From Anastatus disparis (lineage: Eukaryota > Arthropoda > Insecta > Hymenoptera > Eupelmidae): 64,000 nucleotides of DNA. This document shows positions 57,548-64,000 of the stretch, piece by piece. Numbering within the stretch: the stretch's first letter is position 1; the number at the start of each line of letters is the position of its first letter. A program made the translations under genes and the position numbers. Under the pieces are notes generated by a model. The model searched no databases and was not told the origin of the DNA. It worked only from the letters and a program-made list of their open reading frames with translations. The stretch is from the NCBI GenBank assembly GCA_017163975.1, contig JAFFSR010000351.1:558001-622000 (forward strand), read 5' to 3'.

Positions 57548-58801
57548 ATGGAAGAAATACTAAGCATAAAGTCAGCTGTAAAGTATGACGAATCAATTGA
57601 GCATTACGAGGTACATGCTCATCAACCATACTCAGCATCCAACTTCAACAACAGCGATGAGATTCGTATAGCTATTCAACATCAAGATTTGTCTTCTACC
57701 ATCACGCAGTTCGCTACATATTTGTGGTAGACTAGTGAAAGCCGATGGAGCTGCTGTAACTAATACTAAATTAGTCAACAAAGCCATCTGTCATATGTTT
57801 GAGGAAATACGCTACGAGATCAACGCAGTAGAAATCGATAAGTGTAAGAATGTAGGTCTGACTACTCTAATGAAAGGTTGGGTTTCGCTCAATCCCAGTC
57901 AAAACTTGATTATTGAGAACGCAGGATGGCTTGATGTCTAAGAAACACAGCAGTTGACTAACAATGCAGGTTACTTTGACGTATCAATTCCTCTCGCTAT
58001 GATTCTCGGCTTCGCTGAAGATTGTCGTAAAATCGTAATCAATGTAAAACACGAGCTCATTCTCACAGGATCGAGAAACGATTTGAACGCTGTCATACAG
58101 ACAGCACCAGACCCAGCTCATCCTAACGCGTTTGAGAATTTCAAGATTGAATTGAATAGAATAGAGTGGCTCATGCCTTACGTAGTAGTATCAAGTGCGT
58201 ACAAGATTCAACTATTAAATCATGTTGAGAAAGATAAACCGATCGAAATGAGTTTTCGTAGTTGGGATTTGTACGAGTATCCACTACTTCCCACAACATC
58301 TAGGCATGTTTGGACCGTCAAAACTTCCAATCAGCTGGAAAAGCCACGATTCGTAATACTAGGTTTTCAAACGAATCGAAAAAGTCAACGCGAGTCAATA
58401 GTCAAAAAACTATCAACGCGAGTCGCTTCAATCATTGCAATATCAGTAATGTAAAGCTGTTTCTCAATTCTCAATACTATCCGTATGGAAATTTGAATTT
58501 AGATATCCCACATAATCAATACGCAATGCTATACGATATGTACGCCAACTTTCAAAGTGCTTACTATTTTAAAGATATCGAGCCTATGCTAAAAAAGCAA
58601 CATTACATCGGATACTTACCTTTAATCGTGATCGATTGTTCTAAACAAAACGAATCGTTAAAAAGTGCCCTTGTGGACGTTCGACTGGAATTCGAATCGA
58701 CAGTTAATTTTCCAGCCGGAACTTCTGCTTACTACTTAATCTTGCACGATCGTGTAGTTCAGTACAGCGCCGCGACCGGTAACGTACAAAAACTTGTATG
58801 A
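57548..58801 (+). pseudogene. Polinton major capsid protein (double jelly-roll), broken
   Basis: The main shell protein. About 415 codons in all, in pieces: from the ATG at 57548 to a stop at 57728-57730 with a frame change there; an open part with an in-frame TAA at 57939-57941; an open part to about 58400; then a second frame change, and the last part to the TGA at 58799-58801. Near the second break TCAACGCGAGTC occurs twice (58385-58427), suggesting a small duplication. The C-terminal part keeps FLNSQYYPYGNLNLDIP, a phrase characteristic of this family. Not functional as it stands. Confidence 0.8.
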
Positions 58802-58850
58802 GAGAATCATTATAAAAAGCTGACTCGTCAGTAAGAGTCTCTCATTCAGG

Positions 58851-59342
58851 ATGGAGTACTTGGTAGATATGCAAGGCTTCAAACAGCCAGGCAATGACTA
58901 CATTCTCAAAGAATTGGCTATAGTTCCTCTCAAAGATGATTCCGACCCTGTTGTACTCTTATTTGAGAAGCCTTATCCATGGCGTCGACTATTGGATAAA
59001 TATAAGAGAGAAAATATATGGTTGGAAGAGCATTACTATGGACTATCTTGGGATTCAGGAAATATTCCCTACACGGATGTAGTAAAATTACTCAGAGAGG
59101 CATTACACGATGCTAGTAAAGTCTTGGTTATGGGTTCCATCAAGAAAGCATGGTTAGAACGCTTCAAGTTCAGAGTTCATGATGTAGCAGAAATGGGTTT
59201 TCCACTGCTAGACAAGATCAAACTTGTCACGGTTTGCCCGCATCATAATGGAGCATACAGAGCTATTTGTGCGCTTCACAACGTAAGACTTATGAAAAAA
59301 TTCCTCACTGAGAGTATTTCCGAGAAAATGAAGTGTGATTAA
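58851..59342 (+). CDS. Polinton-associated 163-residue protein, unknown function
   Basis: Intact. Starts MEYLVDMQGFKQPGNDYILK; later KVLVMGSIKKAWLERF and a Cys/His-containing segment VTVCPHHNGAYRAICALHN near the end. The D-x-Q-G-F start and the alternating pattern recall a small RNase H-like fold, which is only a guess. The gene is a familiar companion of capsid genes in arthropod Polintons. Own TATA (58811) and TCATTC initiator (A at 58844), 7 nt leader. Confidence 0.65.
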   Translation: MEYLVDMQGFKQPGNDYILKELAIVPLKDDSDPVVLLFEKPYPWRRLLDKYKRENIWLEEHYYGLSWDSGNIPYTDVVKLLREALHDASKVLVMGSIKKAWLERFKFRVHDVAEMGFPLLDKIKLVTVCPHHNGAYRAICALHNVRLMKKFLTESISEKMKCD

Positions 59343-59384
59343 CTATAAATAACAGATGCTTTTCGATTTTAGATTTATTCCAAA

Positions 59385-59567
59385 ATGGGACAGGCTTCAA
59401 CAAGCATGGGAGGATATAACTCCTCTGATCAAAATTCCTCAGATCAAAATTCAGATCAAAATTGTTCAGAGTATACACCTCTTCTTCGTAACAGACGAAA
59501 GAAAGATGTAAATTGGAAAGAATATGTAGATGAAAAATATTCCAGTATGAATCAATCATCATCGTAA
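59385..59567 (+). CDS. 60-residue protein with N-myristoylation motif
   Basis: Starts MGQASTSMGG: Gly2 with Ser/Thr at position 6 fits the N-myristoyltransferase consensus. Asp/Gln/Ser repeats follow (SSDQNSSDQNSDQN), then TPLLRNRRKK, a basic cluster that could aid membrane binding. A small myristoylated, acidic-then-basic protein would sit at the inner face of a membrane. TATAAAT at 59344 and a TTATTC site at about 59377, leader about 8 nt. The short length and lack of known relatives limit certainty. Confidence 0.55.
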   Translation: MGQASTSMGGYNSSDQNSSDQNSDQNCSEYTPLLRNRRKKDVNWKEYVDEKYSSMNQSSS

Positions 59568-59754
59568 ACAGAATCATCGAATATTAAATATAAAAAATTA
59601 TAATATTTAATATTCAAAATAGTAGATATGGATATAGCGCTCTATAATTTATTAAAAAATAAATAAAATATTCAAAATAAAAAATATTCGCATCTCGGGA
59701 TATTCCCTACCTTATCGACGCTTGTGCAATTGCATAGAAATGCAAATGCGCCAG

Positions 59755-59890
59755 TATTGCAGAGGGGCGGGGAAGGTGACCCAAAAATGCAGAGGAGTGG
59801 GGGTGATCCAGTAATGAAGGGGGGGGTGACCGAAAAATCTAGAGGGGAGGGGATGCCCCAGTAATGAAGGGGGGAGGGGGTGACCCAGAA
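59755..59890. repeat. G-rich minisatellite, about 36 bp units
   Basis: Units such as CCAGTAATGAAGGGGGG, GTGACC and GCAGAGGAGTGGGG. On the minus strand it resembles the C-rich tract of the Helitron end at 31069-31480. Confidence 0.65.
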
Positions 59891-61330
59891 CCGCTATTGC
59901 CTATCTACTACCGCCAACGTTCGACTTATATAGCAAGTGTGGTATCATCTCACCACTTAGGGACAAAACGCCTATTTAACGCGTATCCCCCTGTAGGCGT
60001 AACTGCGAATCGAAGGTGACGGACTTGTATGATATCTGTCGATAGTTCAATTCCCGACTAAACATAATTTTTTTTTTCTATAAATTATGTTGCACATGTA
60101 TATATTTCACTATTTTTTTAAATTTAAATATTTTTTATGTATACAGATAAATGTATATGTACATGTACCTACGTATTATTCACACACAAACATTTCCATG
60201 CTATCTGAAGTCGAAAAATTCATTTTATATAGATTTTAAAATAAATTCATTAAAAAAAACTTGAATAAATAATACAATACTCTTTCTTAAAACTTTATTT
60301 AATTAAAGACTTTTCTTTAAAAAAGCAACAAAATGTTTTGTGTGCTGATTTACTAACTTAAATTAAAATCAAAAGAAAATTTTATCCGAAGTTATACAAT
60401 TATAGAAACTTTTAATCATTTAATTTGTAATCTATTTTATTCGTATTCATATAATAATCCGATATTAATTTTTAATATTAAAAAGAATATCTTTATACAT
60501 TAATTTAACAAAAAAGACTATATTTTTAATTTATAAAATTAATGGGGTATTATTATATAAACACGGAAAAAGCAGATTACAAATTGAATGAATTAATTTT
60601 TATAATTATGTAACTTTGGGTAAAAATTTTTTATTACTATTAATTTTTAGTTAGTAAAAGAACACAAAATATGCTTTTTGACGAAAAATCTTTTATTTGA
60701 TAAAAGTCATGTATTCAAAACATTGTAAAGATATTTAGACTTTGTAATTAATTTATTTAATTTATAAAATTTTATTAAATTAACGACTTCCTCTTTAAAA
60801 AAAAACATTTGTTTGTGTTCTTTTTTATTAATTAAAATCAATAATAATAAAAATTCTTTATCGAAAGTTATACACAATTATAAAAAATTTTTAATCATTC
60901 AAAATGTAATATGTTTTACTTCATATTTGAATAATCTACCATAAATTTTGTAAATTAAAAAGAATATGAGACATTAATTTAATAGAAAAAAAGACAATAT
61001 TTTTAATCTATAAAATTAAATTAATGTAAGGCAGACACTACACCTGTACTTATAAATATTGCCTAAATTTTCATTTTATTGTAAAATTTTAGAAAAAAAT
61101 GCTTAAGCTTATAGTATGTACCATGAAGATTATTCTATGAATTTTTTAAATAAATTCATTCATCAGTTATTTAAAATGTTGAAGTCCAATGATATATATA
61201 AAAATTATTCGATATTGTATCAGGAATACAAAATTCCTATAAATAAAGGAATAGATTTATTTAAAATTCCAACTAAATAATTTTCATGATATTTACTACA
61301 AACTAATGTATTTTTTTCTGAAACTTTGCA
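59891..61330. other. AT-rich, no gene seen
   Basis: A box-B-like AGTTCAATTCCCGACT before a T run lies at about 60043-60075, but I could not fold a tRNA. The rest is AT-rich without features. Confidence 0.45.
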
Positions 61331-61339
61331 ATAACTTTC

Positions 61340-63345
61340 CGTGAACATTGATATATCCTTCCTGTAATATTCTGTGAAAGGCTGCAAAAAGTTTGAATAG
61401 AATTTTCCGCAAAATGTTACTGCAAGCTTCCTGCAAAATGTAAAGTAATCTTCCAAATAACATTCGGATATAACTTTTCGGAAGCTTACTAGAAGCTATC
61501 TTGTAATATTCCATTTGGCCCTTATGAAATATTACATGTAAGCTTCCCTGAACCTTCCGTAAGGCTGACATAGAAGATTCCAATGGAATCTTCCTAAAAC
61601 TTTCATTTAGCTTCCGAAAAGCTTACAGGAAATCTTCCTGATAAGTTACTGGTAACCTTTCGTAAACAATAAAATATTTTTCCTATAACATTCCACGGAA
61701 GGCTGCAGGAAGTTTGAGTAGAATCTTGCACAAAATATTACTGGAAGCTTCCTGCAAGATATAATATAATCTTTCGGATAACGTTTCTATAATATTGCAT
61801 GTAATTTTTTAGAAAGCTTACTGGAAGCTATTTTGTAATGTTCCATTTAGTCCTCATGGAATATTACATGTTAGCTTCTCTGAACCTTCCGTAAAGCTTA
61901 CATGAAAGATTCCAATGGAAGCTTCCCAAAACTTTCATTTAGCTTTCGGGAAGCTTACAGGAAATCTTCCTGACAAGTTACTGGTAACCTTTTGTAAACA
62001 TTGAAATATTTTTCTCGTAACATGCCGTGGAAGGCTGCAGGAAGTTTAAATGGAATCTTTCACAAAATATTACTGGAAGCTTCCTGCAAGATATGTTGCA
62101 ATCTTTCAAATCACGTTTCTGTAATGTTACATGCAATCTTTCCGGAAGCTTACTGGAAGCTATTTCGTAATGTTACAGTTAGCCTTCATGGAATATTACA
62201 TGTTAGCTTTCCGGAACCTTCCGTAAAGCTTGTATGAAAGATTCCAATGGAAGCTTCCCAAAACTTTCATTTAGCTTTCGGGAAGCTTACAGGAAATCTT
62301 CCTGACAAGTTACTGGTAACCTTTTGTAAACATTGAAATATTTTTCTCGTAACATGCCGTGGAAGGCTGCAGGAAGTTTAAATGGAATCTTCCACAAAAT
62401 ATTACTGGAAGCTTCCTGCAAGATATGTTGCAATCTTCCAAATCACGTTTCTGTAATGTTACATGCAATCTTTCCGGAAGCTTACTGGAAGCTATTTCGT
62501 AATGTTACAGTTAGCCTTCATGGAATATTACATGTTAGCTTCTCTGAACCTTCCGTAAAGCTTACATGAAAGATTCCAATGGAAGCTTCCCAAAACTTTT
62601 ATTTAGCTTTCGGGAAGCTTACAGGAAATCTTCCTGACAAGTTACTGGTAACCTTTTGTAAACATTGAAATATTTTTCTCGTAACATGCCGTGGAAGGCT
62701 GCAGGAAGTTTAAATGGAATCTTCCACAAAATATTACTGGAAGCTTCCTGCAAGATATGTTGCAATCTTCCAAATCACGTTTCTGTAATGTTACATGCAA
62801 TCTTTCCGGAAGCTTACTGGAAGCTATTTCGTAATGTTACAGTTAGCCTTCATGGAATATTACATGTTAGCTTTCCGGAACCTTCCGTAAAGCTTGTATG
62901 AAAGATTCCAATGGAAGCTTCCCAAAACTTTCATTTAGCTTCCGAAGAGCTTACAGGAAATCTTCCTGATAAGTTACTGGTAACCTTTCGTAAACAATAA
63001 AATATTTTTCTTATAATATTCCACGGAAGGCTGCAGGAAGTTTGAGTAGAATCTTGCACAAAATATTACTGGAAGCTTCCTGCAAGATATGTTGCAATCT
63101 TCCAAATCACGTTTCTGTAATATTGCATGTCATCTTTTTGGAAGCTTACTGGAAGCTATTTTGTAATGTTCCATTCAGTCCTCATGGAATATTACATGTA
63201 AGCTTCCCTGAACCTTCCGTAAAGCTTGCATGAAAGATTCCAATGGAAGCTTCTCGAAACTTTCATTTAGCTTCCAGGAAGCTTGCTAGAAGCTTACAAT
63301 GGAATCTTTCTCAAATCTTTCGATGGAAGCTTCCCGAATCATTCG
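61340..63345. repeat. Satellite array, period about 332 bp, six units
   Basis: Units begin near 61340, 61670, 62004, 62336, 62668 and 63000 at a phrase with GGAAGGCTGCAGGAAGTTT. The central three (62004-62995) are nearly identical, the outer ones diverged. The unit is made of shorter words around AAGCTT (GGAAGCTTCC, TTCCGGAAGCTTACTGGAAG). The 78-codon ORF repeated in each unit is a by-product of the period. Confidence 0.9.
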
Positions 63346-63690
63346 TGCTATGTGGGTACGGCTTTCATATATTAACAACAGCAGTAGGTCAATATAAAAA
63401 TTCAAAACACAAATCAGCAAGATTCTTTGTTTGCAAACACAATAGTAAACGGTGTAAAAAAACATGGTCAGCAATATTTATAATAATTATTATTATTAAT
63501 AACGAGTTTAATCTAAATATTAACAAGATCATTTAAACATTATTAATACAACATAGATCACTTAATATTGATGAATAATAAAGGTATCTATAATAACGTT
63601 TGTATATTCACATCATATTACACATTTACTTACCAATATCTTAATTAAACATATGTGATTCCCTTTACGAAAAATTAAGATATAAAAATC
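63346..63690. other. AT-rich spacer
   Basis: A (TAATTAT)n-like stretch at 63480-63505; no gene. Confidence 0.4.
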
Positions 63691-63693
63691 GTA

Positions 63694-64000
63694 ATGGATT
63701 ATGATGATGATTATTTGTTTGAACTTTTACCAGAATTCGATGGTAACAATATATAACCTAAAGAACATATTTATAAAATGGAATCAGCAAGAAGCTTAGC
63801 ACGAGATAAAATAAGACTTCTTCTAACTGCAAAATCGAAACTAAAAGATTACATTAGCTCTTTTTTAATTCTGCAGAAATTAACAACATAGATGACTTCA
63901 TAAAAATATTAAATATTACATATCAGAACGATTTCTCTAAAAACAAAAATTTTTGTTTATTTTGTGAAATAAAAGGTTCTATGAGAGAAAATTGCAAGAA
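63694..64000 (+). pseudogene. Decayed LTR-retrotransposon gag, runs off the window
   Basis: Starts at an ATG with MDYDDDYLFELLPEFDGNN, then a TAA, then ESARSLARDKIRLLLTAKSK, a frame change near 63870, then EINNIDDFIKILNITYQND. The last piece, NFCLFCEIKGSMRENCKK, is a zinc knuckle in which Ser replaces the His of CCHC. The FDG start and order fit a Gypsy-type Gag. No LTR could be identified upstream; pol would lie beyond the window. Confidence 0.6.

Larger units (their letters stand above)
54184..59600 (+). mobile_element. Polinton/Maverick (adintovirus-like) remnant, structural half
   Basis: Genes in order: unknown protein (-), packaging ATPase (-), PLA2-like (+), protease (+), minor capsid (+), 52-residue ORF (+), major capsid (+), 163-residue ORF (+), 60-residue ORF (+). 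This is the set typical of arthropod Polintons. DNA polymerase B, integrase and TIRs are not seen on either side. The left end is cut by the palindrome at 54183; the right end is not defined. Several genes have stops or frame changes. Confidence 0.88.

Noticed and set aside
59985..60075. tRNA-like sequence before a T run
   Set aside because: A box-B-like word is present, but no acceptor or anticodon stem could be paired.
62001..62901. Three identical 78-residue ORFs
   Set aside because: Each is the same stretch of the 332 bp satellite unit; no domain, and outer units do not keep the frame.

Overview
The window looks like an accessory, transposon-saturated stretch of an insect nuclear genome. 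It is very AT-rich, has short AT-rich introns with GT/AG borders, many (TG)n and (TA)n microsatellites, and mobile elements typical of arthropods: I-clade LINE, Polinton/Maverick, Helitron, Helentron, Tc1-like foldbacks and a tRNA-derived SINE. A hymenopteran, perhaps a parasitoid wasp, is my guess; nothing here proves it. I see no certain intact host gene.

Layout. 0-2.4 kb: AT-rich DNA with a possible exon end and small MITEs. 2.42-11.21 kb: an element with CACTGAG termini, split by a nearly complete I-clade retrotransposon (5.57-11.06 kb). 11.3-23.0 kb: MITEs, foldbacks, microsatellites and scattered copies of one composite repeat (called R here). 23.06-27.44 kb: a TTAA-flanked DNA transposon whose spliced, decayed gene joins a Kolobok/Mutator-like transposase to a DEDDh exonuclease. 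28-32.7 kb: mostly non-coding AT-rich and C-rich DNA. 32.7-45.75 kb: a minus-strand, multi-exon RPA1-like (OB-fold) gene remnant. Its introns hold a Tc1-like foldback, a 2 kb palindrome, a ~60 bp minisatellite, a Helitron carrying a tripeptidyl-peptidase II exon, and a 4.2 kb Sola-like transposon with ~425 bp inverted repeats. 46.16-47.99 kb: a non-autonomous Helitron-like element. 48.35-54.18 kb: a SINE and a very large palindrome (about 1.6 kb per arm without later insertions). A Helentron-type element sits in one arm and a TA-flanked MITE in the other, so each arm gives the empty site for the other's insertion. 54.18-59.6 kb: the capsid/packaging half of a Polinton (adintovirus-like) element: packaging ATPase, PLA2-like protein, cysteine protease, minor and major capsid proteins and small ORFs, partly broken; no polymerase B or integrase is visible. 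61.3-63.3 kb: a 332 bp satellite array. 63.7 kb to the end: a decayed LTR-retrotransposon gag.

How parts work together. In the Polinton remnant nearly every ORF has its own TATA box about 31-35 bp before an initiator-like site and a short leader, and the two leftmost genes run opposite to the rest. The protease alone lacks a TATA box and overlaps the end of the PLA2 gene. In the I element a TCAGT initiator at the first bases and a DPE at +28 form an internal promoter. Coordinates of TIRs, target-site duplications (TSDs) and splice sites were read by eye; family names rest on motif recognition, with no database search.
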